Shown: one piece after another, positions 9,433 through 18,498 of the stretch | Position numbering within the stretch: position 1 is the first letter of the stretch | Layout of the letters: every line of letters begins with the position of its first letter | Assembly: GCF_009758205.1 (NCBI RefSeq) | Contig: NZ_WRXN01000016.1 | Location: 1 to 64,000 of the forward strand | Reading direction: 5' to 3' | DNA from: Chitinophaga tropicalis | GTDB taxonomy: Bacteria > Bacteroidota > Bacteroidia > Chitinophagales > Chitinophagaceae | DNA: 64,000 nt | The notes under the pieces: generated by a model | What the model was told of the DNA's origin: nothing | The model's database searches: none | The model's input: the letters and a program-made list of their open reading frames with translations, nothing else | Position numbers and translations under genes: made by a program

Positions 9433-11130
9433 CTATTTCTTATCCCACCAGATACGGCCAAACACATCTGAAGCGCCTTCACCAAAATCAGGGTTGGTGG
9501 CCATTTCGGCCAGTGCAGCCTGATTATTGGCACGGTTCAGGTTTGTTTCGTCCGCAACATTGATAGCAGCCCTTCTCGGAATTACCTGCACCACACCGCT
9601 GGATTTCATTACTTCCAGCGCCAGAGGCGTTGTAGCATTTGGCATACCCAGTCTTTTCAGGATAGCCCATGCCTCATTCGGATTCTTGTAGAAGTTCAGG
9701 AAAGCCTGGGAAGCGATCAACGCCTCAGCATTGGCAGCATCAAACTTCACACCGGCGCTGTTCTTATAATCAGCGATCTCAGCATCAGTCACAGCGCTGT
9801 AGTCAGGCAGCTTAGCCCTGGAAGCCATCAGATCATAACTTCTGATAGATGCCTCAATACCCTTGTTGTACCAGCCTTCGGCATCACTGCCGGCTATTCC
9901 TTTTGCAGCCAGTTCCGCACGCAGGAAACAGATATCAGCATAAGTAAGCAGAGGGAAAGAAGTAAATCCTGCACCTGCTACGTTATTATAGCTGTACTCA
10001 GCCTGGAACAAACGATACTGTACCAGAGATACGGTATCCAGGTTCTGTTCATTACCCTCACCGTTAATGATCTTTCTTGTCCTGAACCAGGTAGGATACT
10101 GGCTAACAGCATCAGGGCTCGAAAAAGCGCCTACATAGCGGTTAGGATTGTATACTGCATTGGCAGGCAGCGCACCCTGGCTTACAGCAGAGTCAAAATT
10201 CTCTTTTGAATAATCATTCTGCTGATAGAACACCCTTAAACGGGGGTCATTATTAGCCAGCATGAAGTCCACGAGCGATTTTGCAGAATGGAAACCAAGA
10301 GGGTTCCAGTTACCGCCGGACGTAAAAGTATTACCTGCCACCAGCATCAGGTCATCATCAATACTGTTGAAAAGATTACCTCCTGCCAGCACTTCCGTAG
10401 CAATGCTCTGCAGCTTTGCAGGCGCTACCTTGGAAAGACGGGATGCTATTTTCAGTCGCAGGGAATTAGCGCATTTCAGCCATTTGCTGATATCTCCCTT
10501 ATAGTACAGATCGTTATTACCATAGGAAGCCTGTGAAACAGACGGTGCACTTCCCAGTGTAGTGCTGATCTCCTTCAACTGCTGGTCCCACAAGGTATAC
10601 AGCTCTTCCTGTGTATCATATTTCGGTGTAACAGTACCTCCGTAACGGGCCTGGAAAGCCTCGGTGTACGGTATGCTGCCATTGATATCCGATACATACC
10701 ATGCATAATAGATATTCAGCAGCTGCGCTATGGCTTTTTCATACACTCTCTTAGCCTGTTCTTCTTCCGGCATGCTTTCAATCAGGTGTATCACGTTCAC
10801 CAGGTTGTTACCTACTTTGGTATAGTAGTAACCATAACGATTATTGGCATTACCTGTATTGTCTGTGATGAAGTTGGCCGTATTACCGCCGCTGGCCACA
10901 GTCGTTTCTGTGAAACGCATAATAGTGCGGTAAAAATCGAAGAAGTATTCAAAATCTCCATTATGGATATTCACCACCGCATTTACAAACTGACCTTCTG
11001 GTGTAACCGTAGCCAGCTTTTCAGGGTCAGTATTAATTTCGGCAAACTTGCTTTTACTGCAGCCCGCCAGTGAACCTAACACTGCCGCGTATACGCTGTA
11101 CCGTTTAACTTTATTGTATATAGTAGTCAT
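9433..11130 (-). CDS. SusD/RagB-like outer-membrane lipoprotein (pair 2)
   Basis: 565 aa. Lipobox LAGC with lipidated Cys24, then FAEINTDPE, the same N-terminal signature as the other SusDs in the window. Further shared blocks are NGSIPYTEAFQARYGGT (about 150-166), LLTYADICFLRAEL and the C-terminal GRIWWDKK. Layout and these blocks make it a clear paralogue of the SusD at 1816-3531. It follows its susC by 42 bp and is the last gene before the hairpin at 9389-9419. It should bind the substrate for the SusC at 11173-14496; the substrate cannot be read from sequence. Confidence 0.93.
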   Translation of the reverse strand: MTTIYNKVKRYSVYAAVLGSLAGCSKSKFAEINTDPEKLATVTPEGQFVNAVVNIHNGDFEYFFDFYRTIMRFTETTVASGGNTANFITDNTGNANNRYGYYYTKVGNNLVNVIHLIESMPEEEQAKRVYEKAIAQLLNIYYAWYVSDINGSIPYTEAFQARYGGTVTPKYDTQEELYTLWDQQLKEISTTLGSAPSVSQASYGNNDLYYKGDISKWLKCANSLRLKIASRLSKVAPAKLQSIATEVLAGGNLFNSIDDDLMLVAGNTFTSGGNWNPLGFHSAKSLVDFMLANNDPRLRVFYQQNDYSKENFDSAVSQGALPANAVYNPNRYVGAFSSPDAVSQYPTWFRTRKIINGEGNEQNLDTVSLVQYRLFQAEYSYNNVAGAGFTSFPLLTYADICFLRAELAAKGIAGSDAEGWYNKGIEASIRSYDLMASRAKLPDYSAVTDAEIADYKNSAGVKFDAANAEALIASQAFLNFYKNPNEAWAILKRLGMPNATTPLALEVMKSSGVVQVIPRRAAINVADETNLNRANNQAALAEMATNPDFGEGASDVFGRIWWDKK

Positions 11131-11172
11131 TTTGTTTCTTTTTTCTTCCTGAATAATTGATCTCTTTTTACT

Positions 11173-14100
11173 TTAGAATGCAGCCTGCAGGTTGAAGCCC
11201 ATAGTTCTTACGAAAGGCACACCACCATAGTCAGCAGCAGAAGCAGAAGAGTTGTTATACAAACCTTCCGGGTTCAGGCCCATTGGCAGGCTGTTGTGAA
11301 TGTAAAAGAGGTTTCTTCCTACCAGGTTTACACGGAGGCTGTTCAGTTTCAGTTTTGAGTAAAGAGCAGCAGGTACATTGTAACCTACTGTTACTTCACG
11401 CACAGCTATCCATGAGTTATCAAAGATGCCGTTCTCACGGATACCAGCTCCCCATGAACCAAGACGGTAATAGTAATCCCATGCTCTCTTAGGTCTTACC
11501 AGTCCCTGCTCATATGCTTCCTGGTAGCTCATACCGCTTACATCAACCGGCGATCCTCCGGCAATAGGCGTCAGAGATATACCTTTGTTGAAAACACCAT
11601 CAGGAATGATACCATCATTATGGCTTACACCGGAAGCATCAGTAAAGGCAATACCACCGCTTGCCGCATCACGGCCAAACAGCGTGTTTTTCAGCTGCCC
11701 CTGTGCATAAGCATAACCATAGGTTGCAGAAGAGTATTTACCACCATATTTAGCGTCTATCAGTATGCTCAGTGTAAAGTTCTTATACCTTACAGCGTTG
11801 GTCCAGGAAGACTGGAACTTAGGCTGGATTGTGCCTATATCAACATAACCCAGACCCGCATCGCTCGAACGCAGGAAACGGCCGGCAGAGTTCAGCACTC
11901 TTTTACCATTGCTGGCGCTTGTAACAGGATTGCCGCTGCCGTCCTTAGCCTGGTAATGGGTAAATGCATATCTTGTCTGCATTACACCATATTCCTGGCC
12001 TTTCCTGGCTATAACCAGTACGTCATAACCCTGCGAATAAGCGTTAGGCAGTTCAATTGCATCCACACCGGGAGCAATATCAATTACCTTGTTCTTGTTA
12101 CGGGTGAATGAAACGGTAGAGGTCCAGTCAACATTTTTAGACTTCACAGGAACAGTGGTCAGCAAGATCTCTATACCCTGGTTCTGTACGTTACCAGCAT
12201 TGATCAGGCGACTTGAAACACCACTTTCCTGCGGCATTTTCAACGCTATGATCTGGTTGGTCGTATTTTTTCTGTACCATGCTACATCAATGCCCACCCT
12301 GTTATCCAGGAAGCGGATGTCTGCACCTACCTCATAGTTCTTCGTGAACTCATTCTTCAGGTTCGGGTTACCCAATACATCACCGTCAAATCCATAACGT
12401 GGTATCTGGGAACCATCATTGGAAATATAGTTGCCAATAAAGGAGTAAGTTCCTTTACCGGTAGTATAAGCTTCTGTACCACCACCGGTACCTGCATAAG
12501 ATGCTCTCAGTTTACCGAAAGACAGTACGCTTCCGTCCAGGTGGAAAGTCTCAGAGAACAACCAGGAAAGGCTGGCAGAAGGATAGAAGTAATTGCTCAC
12601 ACCGTGACCATCAGAATACATCAGTGTAGAGTTCCAGTCATTACGGCCTGTCAGGTCAAGATATAACTGGTCTTTGAATGCGAAGTTTGCAAAAGCATAA
12701 ACCGCATCAGTTCTGACACCTTTGATCACTCTGGCAGTAGCCAGCGGATCAAGCACAGAATTGCTCATATAGAACTGGCCCGGAGCTTTCAGACCACCAC
12801 GTGTTTCTGCTTTGTTATAGTTACCATAACCATAGCGGTACGTTTCACCACCTACTGAGAGGTCCATTTCCAGGTCAGCAGTCAGCTTCCTGTGTCCCGC
12901 CAGTATAGCCTGCAGGCGATGCTGCATGTTGGTGGTAGAGGTCAGGTTGTAGTAACCACCTGAAAATCCAAGCCCTGTACCCAGTTCCCTGCGCTCATAC
13001 TGTTGTGAGTTGCTCTGAAAGTCAGCGTTCAGACGGAGATTCAGCCAGTTGGTCACATCCACTTTCAATCCTATACGACCCTGGAAATTATCCTCATCCT
13101 GGGTAGTAGTATATTTGTTCAGACGGAAAAAAGTGCTGGACATATCATAAGGGTCATTACGCAATACACCACCCTCCGGATCAATATACCTGTCCTTCCA
13201 GTACTTGGTATTGAAGTTACGTGACATTTTATAAACGGAACTGAACACCAGGTTTTCATTACCACCGTTCACTGCGGGGTTCTCAACATTTGTTTTGCCA
13301 TAGATAGCGCCTACGTCTACAGAAACTTTATCAGACAGTTTATGTGTAGCCCGCAGGTTAAAGTTATTACGTCTGAAATCATTGCCCGGAGCAATACCCT
13401 TTGTCAGGTTATTGGAGAATGACAGACGGAAAGTAGTATTCTGATTACCACCATCAATAGCTACGTTCGTGTTCAGGGAAGAACCAGTACGGTATAAGTC
13501 CAGCAGGTTGTTAGGCTGAGGAGAATAGTTGATCCAGTTACCCTGCCAGTCTTTTACACGCTGGCCCTGCATTTTAGCACCATAACTGATGGTTCCCCAG
13601 TCATTCTCAGGCAGGTAAGGATCGCCGTTGCTGTCAACAGGAAAATCTTTCGGCTCATCACCTACACCATAAATATTCTGGAAGTCCAGGCTTTTGTAAG
13701 CTTTATCATATAACTGGGAGTGAGATACTGTAACACCCAGCCCTTTGCGTGCAAAACCTTTTTTGGTAGTGATGATGATCACGCCATTCTGACCGCGGGA
13801 ACCGTACAATGCAGTAGCAGCACCACCTTTCAGTACAGAAACACTTTCAAAGTCATCCGGGTTCAGGTTCTTCATCATATTACCGAAGTCCTGCGAGTTA
13901 CCCCACTGGTCACCACCGGTAATAGCGTTTTCCATGAACACTCCATCTACCACAAAGAGTGGCTGGTTGTTCAGACCCAGTGAGTTATTACCTCTGATCA
14001 GGATACGGGCGCTGGACTGTGGTCCGCCGCCACCTGTAGTAATATTCACACCGGCTACTTTGCCCTGCAGTGCATTCACCGGGTTTACCTGGCCGGAAAG

Positions 14101-14496
14101 AGCTACCTCAGAACCCTTTACCTCCGTCATGGAATAACCCAGCGCCTTGCTTTCCCTCTTCATACCTAAAGCGGTCACCACCACTTCCTGTAATCCTTTC
14201 TGATCTTCATCAAGAGATACATTGAGGCTGTTGTTGCCGCCAATAGCCACTTCTTTTTTAAGGTACCCTATAAAGGAAAATACAAGCGTCCCTGCCGGAT
14301 GAGCATTGATCTTGTAATTCCCGCTCATGTCTGTGACACCTCCATTGGTGGTGCCTTTTTCAGAAACACTGACTCCTGGCAGGGGGTAACCTTTCGAGTC
14401 CTTTACTACGCCGGTTATTGTAGCCTTCTGTTGCGCCCAGCCGTACTGGAAACACAGAACAGAAAGAACCGCAAATAAGAAAAGCGAATTCTTCAT
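11173..14496 (-). CDS. SusC/RagA-like TonB-dependent transporter (pair 2)
   Basis: 1107 aa. Signal peptide (to about 21, GWAQ), carboxypeptidase-regulatory-like domain (ITGVVKDSKGYPLPGVSV), TonB-box-like QEVVVTALGM, plug (LQGKVAGVNIT, ILIRGNNSLG, LFVVDGVFME, VLKGGAATALYGSRGQNG) and a long barrel ending MGFNLQAAF. No STN domain. It matches the SusC at 3566-6829 block by block (for example GRNDWN/GRNDWS, LFGRDAASGGI, GIIPDGVF, GSWGAGIRE), so the two pairs probably arose by duplication. A 732-bp leader/promoter region and a LacI-type regulator lie directly upstream and suggest local repression control. Confidence 0.95.
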   Translation of the reverse strand: MKNSLFLFAVLSVLCFQYGWAQQKATITGVVKDSKGYPLPGVSVSEKGTTNGGVTDMSGNYKINAHPAGTLVFSFIGYLKKEVAIGGNNSLNVSLDEDQKGLQEVVVTALGMKRESKALGYSMTEVKGSEVALSGQVNPVNALQGKVAGVNITTGGGGPQSSARILIRGNNSLGLNNQPLFVVDGVFMENAITGGDQWGNSQDFGNMMKNLNPDDFESVSVLKGGAATALYGSRGQNGVIIITTKKGFARKGLGVTVSHSQLYDKAYKSLDFQNIYGVGDEPKDFPVDSNGDPYLPENDWGTISYGAKMQGQRVKDWQGNWINYSPQPNNLLDLYRTGSSLNTNVAIDGGNQNTTFRLSFSNNLTKGIAPGNDFRRNNFNLRATHKLSDKVSVDVGAIYGKTNVENPAVNGGNENLVFSSVYKMSRNFNTKYWKDRYIDPEGGVLRNDPYDMSSTFFRLNKYTTTQDEDNFQGRIGLKVDVTNWLNLRLNADFQSNSQQYERRELGTGLGFSGGYYNLTSTTNMQHRLQAILAGHRKLTADLEMDLSVGGETYRYGYGNYNKAETRGGLKAPGQFYMSNSVLDPLATARVIKGVRTDAVYAFANFAFKDQLYLDLTGRNDWNSTLMYSDGHGVSNYFYPSASLSWLFSETFHLDGSVLSFGKLRASYAGTGGGTEAYTTGKGTYSFIGNYISNDGSQIPRYGFDGDVLGNPNLKNEFTKNYEVGADIRFLDNRVGIDVAWYRKNTTNQIIALKMPQESGVSSRLINAGNVQNQGIEILLTTVPVKSKNVDWTSTVSFTRNKNKVIDIAPGVDAIELPNAYSQGYDVLVIARKGQEYGVMQTRYAFTHYQAKDGSGNPVTSASNGKRVLNSAGRFLRSSDAGLGYVDIGTIQPKFQSSWTNAVRYKNFTLSILIDAKYGGKYSSATYGYAYAQGQLKNTLFGRDAASGGIAFTDASGVSHNDGIIPDGVFNKGISLTPIAGGSPVDVSGMSYQEAYEQGLVRPKRAWDYYYRLGSWGAGIRENGIFDNSWIAVREVTVGYNVPAALYSKLKLNSLRVNLVGRNLFYIHNSLPMGLNPEGLYNNSSASAADYGGVPFVRTMGFNLQAAF

Positions 14497-14734
14497 TTTT
14501 GTTTTTTTAATTGATTCTGATTGATTCTTTGGTGTGTTTTTGGTATAAGTCCAGATAAGTGCTCATAAGCCTGCCAACCGGGCATAACTCCTCCGTTTGC
14601 CCATTTTGCTGCATGGCATTACTTTCCGCTTGCTTTCTTTTTTTAAGATTTAAAAGATTCCGGGTACAGGCACGCTTCTGCCGGTATTACCAGCATATTT
14701 TACACAATGCGTTTCATAAATTAATTCTGAAAAT

Positions 14735-14763
14735 CGTTACGTTTCGTTACGGTGGCTCGTTAC
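14735..14763. promoter_or_regulatory. Three direct CGTTAC repeats in the susC leader
   Basis: CGTTAC occurs at 14735-14740, 14745-14750 and 14758-14763 (offsets 10 and 13), and again at 15141-15146 upstream of the promoter. Iterated half-sites like these suggest a regulator binding region, but no factor can be assigned. Confidence 0.3.
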
Positions 14764-14988
14764 AGCACATTAATACACAGTACTGTTATTAATACCTGCA
14801 ATAGACCTACAGTCAATGCTTTAATTGATGATGAATCTTAATAATTACTTGCCTGCTACACTAAATGCTACTCCTTCTTTGATTTTGGCTGCTACCGATC
14901 ATGCTCTCTCTTCGTTAAAAATTCTGATCGATCTGATAGCTCTTCACGTATTGTATTTGTCCCTGTCCCTGTTACCGTCCAATAGTGA

Positions 14989-15002
14989 CTTAAACGTTTT
15001 AG
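14989..15002. promoter_or_regulatory. Candidate LacI-family operator
   Basis: A 14-bp near-palindrome centred on AAACGTTT with a single mismatched pair. LacI/GalR family operators are typically even palindromes with a central CG, and the LacI-type gene lies 230 bp away. It sits about 70 bp downstream of the predicted start site, where a bound repressor could block transcription. Confidence 0.35.
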
Positions 15003-15078
15003 TTTCTATTCATTAAAAAAAGAAAACTACTGCTTTCTTTACACTCTCATTGTCCTATTGATTATTCATGTTATGGGC

Positions 15079-15110
15079 CAAACTTAGAGAAACTTTTTCT
15101 ACCACGCAAA
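15079..15110 (-). promoter_or_regulatory. Predicted promoter for susC/susD pair 2
   Basis: Read on the minus strand: TTTG (15107-15110), 20-nt spacer, TAAGTTTG (15079-15086). Both elements match the Bacteroidota consensus exactly. It is the only such match in the 732-bp gap. Confidence 0.6.
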
Positions 15111-15228
15111 TATTTTTTGCAATATTTTAACAAGTGTAAACGTTACGAAAACGCTTATAACATCTTAGTTGTAGCATATTACAGCAAAGGGTTTACACAG
15201 ATTACACTTCTGTTTGAGACAAACATGA

Positions 15229-16260
15229 TCACACATCAAGATGGGGTACTGCAGGTATAGAAGATTCTCTCTTCCGCAATTCAAGAGGAAGCACTATCTG
15301 TTTGGGAGAAGATGATGTATGGTCCAGCTCTTCGATCAGCATATGTATCAGCCTCCTGCCTATTTCTTCCACAGGCTGCGCCACACAGGTGATAGAAGGA
15401 CTATGCAGACGGAAAATATCATGATCATCAAAACTTACCATGCCCAGGTCCGTACCTATATGCAAACCCAGTGAGCGTATACTCTCAATACCACAAATAC
15501 CCAGGTAGTTAGTGGCAAAAAATATGGCATCCAGGTCCTTATTGGTCTGCAGATATTGAGTGATCTCCTTCGTAAAACCAGGCCGGTCAAGATCAAAAGG
15601 AAGCCGTTTTATCACATTCTTCCCCGCCGGCAATCCATGTTTCTTGAGCGCATCTACAAAACCTTCCAGGCGCTGCTGCATCTGTATCTGTGCAGAAGTA
15701 GTGGTAATAATAGCCACTTTTTTATATCCCTGCTCCACCAGGTGGCTCACAGCAGTATAAGCTCCCTGGAAGTTATCTACTACTACATAATGGGAATCCT
15801 TTACATTGGGAAAGTAACGGTCCATCAGCACTACCGGCTTGTGTAATGTGGCAATTTCCTTATCCAGGTTGAGTGTAGGAGTAATGATATAACCATCTAC
15901 CTGGCGGTAGCGAAGCACTTCAAGCAAACCTTTTGCCTTCTCCTCATTATCTTCAGTACTGCCAAAAAGCACCTTATAACCGCATTTATCCGCTTCATCC
16001 TCAACTACCTTGGCTACATTGGCAAAGAAGCTGTTGGCAATATCTTCCACTATCAAACCTATTGTTTTGGTCTTTCCTGTACGGAGGCCTCTTGCCAGCT
16101 GGTTAGGTTTATATTTCAGTTTGCTGGCTATCTTCAGTATCCTTTTGCTCACCTGCTCACTGATACGCTTTTCCTTAGCCTTGCCATTCAATACAAAAGA
16201 AACTGTTGTTGGAGAAACACCTGCCTCTTGGGCAATATCTTTGATGGATATTCCTTTCAC
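15229..16260 (-). CDS. LacI/GalR-family transcriptional regulator
   Basis: 343 aa. N-terminal LacI helix-turn-helix (about residues 4-50: IKDIAQEAGVSPTTVSFVLN, then the hinge helix YKPNQLARGLRTGKT). A periplasmic-binding-protein-like effector domain follows (about 62-335: TIGLIVEDIANSFFANV, VVLMDRY, GYKKVAIITT, VSFDDHD). The start is GTG at 16260; there is no ATG before the DNA-binding domain. It is transcribed toward the susC/susD pair 2 and probably controls it in response to a small ligand, most often a sugar in this family. It is divergent from the AraC-type gene with 282 bp between them, where I see no clean promoter. Confidence 0.92.
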   Translation of the reverse strand: MKGISIKDIAQEAGVSPTTVSFVLNGKAKEKRISEQVSKRILKIASKLKYKPNQLARGLRTGKTKTIGLIVEDIANSFFANVAKVVEDEADKCGYKVLFGSTEDNEEKAKGLLEVLRYRQVDGYIITPTLNLDKEIATLHKPVVLMDRYFPNVKDSHYVVVDNFQGAYTAVSHLVEQGYKKVAIITTTSAQIQMQQRLEGFVDALKKHGLPAGKNVIKRLPFDLDRPGFTKEITQYLQTNKDLDAIFFATNYLGICGIESIRSLGLHIGTDLGMVSFDDHDIFRLHSPSITCVAQPVEEIGRRLIHMLIEELDHTSSSPKQIVLPLELRKRESSIPAVPHLDV

Positions 16261-16542
16261 GAAATTCAGATTTGGTTCGATATTCGTTAGAAAATTATAA
16301 TCTTCGGTTCAAACGGCCAAATAATAAAGCGTACAACGGCCTCTTATTTTGACAACCTCATATCAAAAAGCCCATTTTCTATCGTAAGATATGATTATTA
16401 CTCGCAAATGATATTTTTTTAACCAAAATTTGATAATTTGGCATTTTCAAAGGAAAAGTTCTGTCAGGGGTCGGGAATAAATTAGCTTATTGTTTTCGAG
16501 AGTCCAATCCGGGATAAAAGGGAAGTTTAAATTTTAAATTGC

Positions 16543-17418
16543 ATGAAACCCATTCTTATTAAAGTGGGGGCGTTTGCCGACAATCAGATCACTATCATTG
16601 AAAGATGTGATCCTTATTTCAATACACCGTTTCATTTTCATCCGGAATGTGAACTGGTTTTTGTGACGGAAAGCAATGGCAAGAGGATCGTAGGCGATAG
16701 CATAGAAAGCTTTGATGTCGGCGATATGGTTTTTCTTGGACCACACATTCCACACGTATGGTACAACGACGAAAGTTACCATCAGAACAACGAAGCGTTA
16801 AAAGCCAGATCAGTGGTCATCTATTTTCCGAAAGATATTTTCGGGGATAAGTTTTACGGACTGCCTGAAACCAAAGCGCTGACAGACCTGTTTCACCGGG
16901 CACAGCGTGGTATGAAGATCATCGGCCCTACTTACGATGCGCTGAAAGATCAGATCCTGTCCCTCCCTAAAAAAGAAGGACTTGACAGGATCATCTCACT
17001 CCTGGCCATCCTGAAAATACTGTCTGAAACAAAAGATGTACAATATCTTGCCAGCACAGGATATTCCCACGCTTTCAATGCAAAAGACAACCATAAGATA
17101 GACGAGGTGTTCAAGTATGTAATGGGAAACTTCTCCAGGGAAATATCCCTCCAGGACGTAGCCAGCATCACCAACCTCTCTCCACAGTCCTTCTGCCGCT
17201 TCTTTAAGAACCGCACAAAGAAATCCTTCGTACAGTTCCTGAATGAAGTCAGAATAGGTCACGCCTGTAAACGGCTTACCGAAGAAGACTGGTCTATTGC
17301 AGAAATAGCCTACTCCTGCGGATTTAAAAACCTCTCCAACTTCAACCGCTTCTTTAAAGAGATAGTAGGTAAAACACCGAAAGAATATAAAAATGAACTG
17401 AGGCTGAAAGAAGCCTGA
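16543..17418 (+). CDS. AraC-family transcriptional regulator with cupin sensor
   Basis: 291 aa. N-terminal cupin-like ligand domain (HFHPECELVFV at about 30-40, DVGDMVFLGPHIPHVW at about 63-78, both with the His residues of the fold). C-terminal double helix-turn-helix (about 190-288: ISLQDVASITNLSPQSFCRF, then WSIAEIAYSCGFKNLSNFNR and PKEYK). Family members usually activate carbohydrate genes. It could act on the SusCD pair 2 region or on distant targets; nothing in the sequence decides. It is monocistronic and ends at a strong hairpin. Confidence 0.92.
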   Translation: MKPILIKVGAFADNQITIIERCDPYFNTPFHFHPECELVFVTESNGKRIVGDSIESFDVGDMVFLGPHIPHVWYNDESYHQNNEALKARSVVIYFPKDIFGDKFYGLPETKALTDLFHRAQRGMKIIGPTYDALKDQILSLPKKEGLDRIISLLAILKILSETKDVQYLASTGYSHAFNAKDNHKIDEVFKYVMGNFSREISLQDVASITNLSPQSFCRFFKNRTKKSFVQFLNEVRIGHACKRLTEEDWSIAEIAYSCGFKNLSNFNRFFKEIVGKTPKEYKNELRLKEA

Positions 17419-17430
17419 GAATAACTGCTC

Positions 17431-17465
17431 AAAAAACGCTTTCACAAACCGTGGAAGCGTTTTTT
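17431..17465 (+). terminator. Intrinsic terminator after the AraC-type gene
   Basis: 15-bp stem (17431-17445 with 17451-17465, one G-T pair), 5-nt loop and a run of six T, 12 bp beyond the stop codon. Confidence 0.85.
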
Positions 17466-17739
17466 ATCAACACTTTCTATAACAGATACCCGTTTATCAA
17501 TCCCATATCAAGTCCACGTCATCTCCACATCAAAAGCATGGTAATCAGTACGTTCCAGGCATGTTCCACCTACTCCCCCTTTCCTGACATTATTTACACA
17601 ACTCCTGTATACCTTTCTTATATCCGGCTGACCACTGTCAGCCCCCGGAATGAAAAATCTCAAACTGAGCCCCTACTTCCCACACAGATAATTTGGTAAT
17701 TGATGAAAATGTACTAATTTCCTTGCAGCGTAACACTTA

Positions 17740-17770
17740 TTGAAAGCCCTTATTGCTATAATAATCTTTG
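17740..17770 (+). promoter_or_regulatory. Possible promoter of the ECF sigma/FecR/SusCD operon
   Basis: TTG (17740-17742), 20-nt spacer, AATCTTTG (17763-17770), one mismatch from TAnnTTTG. It lies 42 bp before the sigma factor start. Confidence 0.4.
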
Positions 17771-17812
17771 GTAATAAACCTTTTATCAACCAAAATCTAT
17801 TGACTGTAATCC

Positions 17813-18412
17813 ATGTATAGTAATTACACCGATCAAGAATTACTATCGCTGCTTCAAGAAGACAACATGCACGCTTTTAATGTTATTTATGAGCGCTACA
17901 GTCATGCCTTATACTTATATATCCTCAGCAAGATAGATACAGCAGAAACTGCGAAAGATGTATTACAGGACCTTTTTACCTCCCTCTGGGAAAGAAGGAA
18001 CAATATCAGCGTCCACGAATCGCTGAAATCATACCTCTACCAGTCTGCCAGGCATAAGATCATAGATATTTACCGTAAACAAACCACCTACCGCAAATAC
18101 CTTCAGCAACTGATAGAACATTTTGACGTCCAGCCCGGCGGCATCGCAGAACTGGTAGATAACAAAGCCAGAACACAGGATGTCTTTGAAACCATCAACC
18201 GGCTGCCGGAAAGAATGAAAGAGATCTTCATGCTGAGCCGGGTAGAACATCAAACAGTAGAACAGATCGCCTTACGCCTCGGATTATCCCAGCAAACGGT
18301 CAAAAACCAGATAACCAAGGCATTGAAAATATTACGAAACCACCATACCAATACAGACCTCATCCTGCTGATATTAGCCACGTCCGGTATGTACCCTTTT
18401 TTTACATGCTGA
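17813..18412 (+). CDS. ECF-type RNA polymerase sigma factor
   Basis: 199 aa, usual for a Bacteroidota ECF sigma-70 factor. Region 2 covers about residues 20-90 (FNVIYERYSHALYLYILSK, DVLQDLFTSLWERR, the -10 binding helices). Region 4 covers about 125-180 (LPERMKEIFMLSRVEHQTVEQIALRLGLSQQTVKNQI). It directs polymerase to a small regulon, usually including the SusC/SusD genes behind it. It should be held inactive by the FecR-type anti-sigma encoded next and released when the STN-carrying SusC binds its ligand. Confidence 0.93.
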   Translation: MYSNYTDQELLSLLQEDNMHAFNVIYERYSHALYLYILSKIDTAETAKDVLQDLFTSLWERRNNISVHESLKSYLYQSARHKIIDIYRKQTTYRKYLQQLIEHFDVQPGGIAELVDNKARTQDVFETINRLPERMKEIFMLSRVEHQTVEQIALRLGLSQQTVKNQITKALKILRNHHTNTDLILLILATSGMYPFFTC

Positions 18413-18498
18413 TGGTACTAACAACGTAATCGCACGACACATAAAGAACAGCAAGGGACACTAACTATCATAGAGACTAATTTCAAAACCGAAAAGCA

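Larger units (their letters stand above)
14497..15228. other. Long promoter/leader region between susC pair 2 and the LacI gene, 732 bp
   Basis: No convincing gene. Contains a consensus promoter (15079-15110), a near-palindrome around AAACGTTT (14989-15002), three direct CGTTAC repeats (14735-14763) and a further CGTTAC at 15141-15146. If the promoter is used, the susC transcript has an untranslated leader of about 575 nt, long enough to hold regulatory structure. Confidence 0.6.
17419..17812. other. Intergenic region between the AraC and ECF sigma genes, 394 bp
   Basis: Holds the AraC terminator (17431-17465) and a possible promoter (17740-17770). The 82-codon open frame at 17451 overlaps the hairpin and looks non-coding. 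Nothing else recognised. Confidence 0.6.

Noticed and set aside
14825-15016. 63-codon frame in the susC pair 2 leader
   Set aside because: It spans the candidate operator (14989-15002) and most of the predicted leader on the opposite strand, has no recognisable feature and ends without a terminator.
17451-17699. 82-codon frame after the AraC-type gene
   Set aside because: Begins within the terminator hairpin and shows no codon bias or motif.
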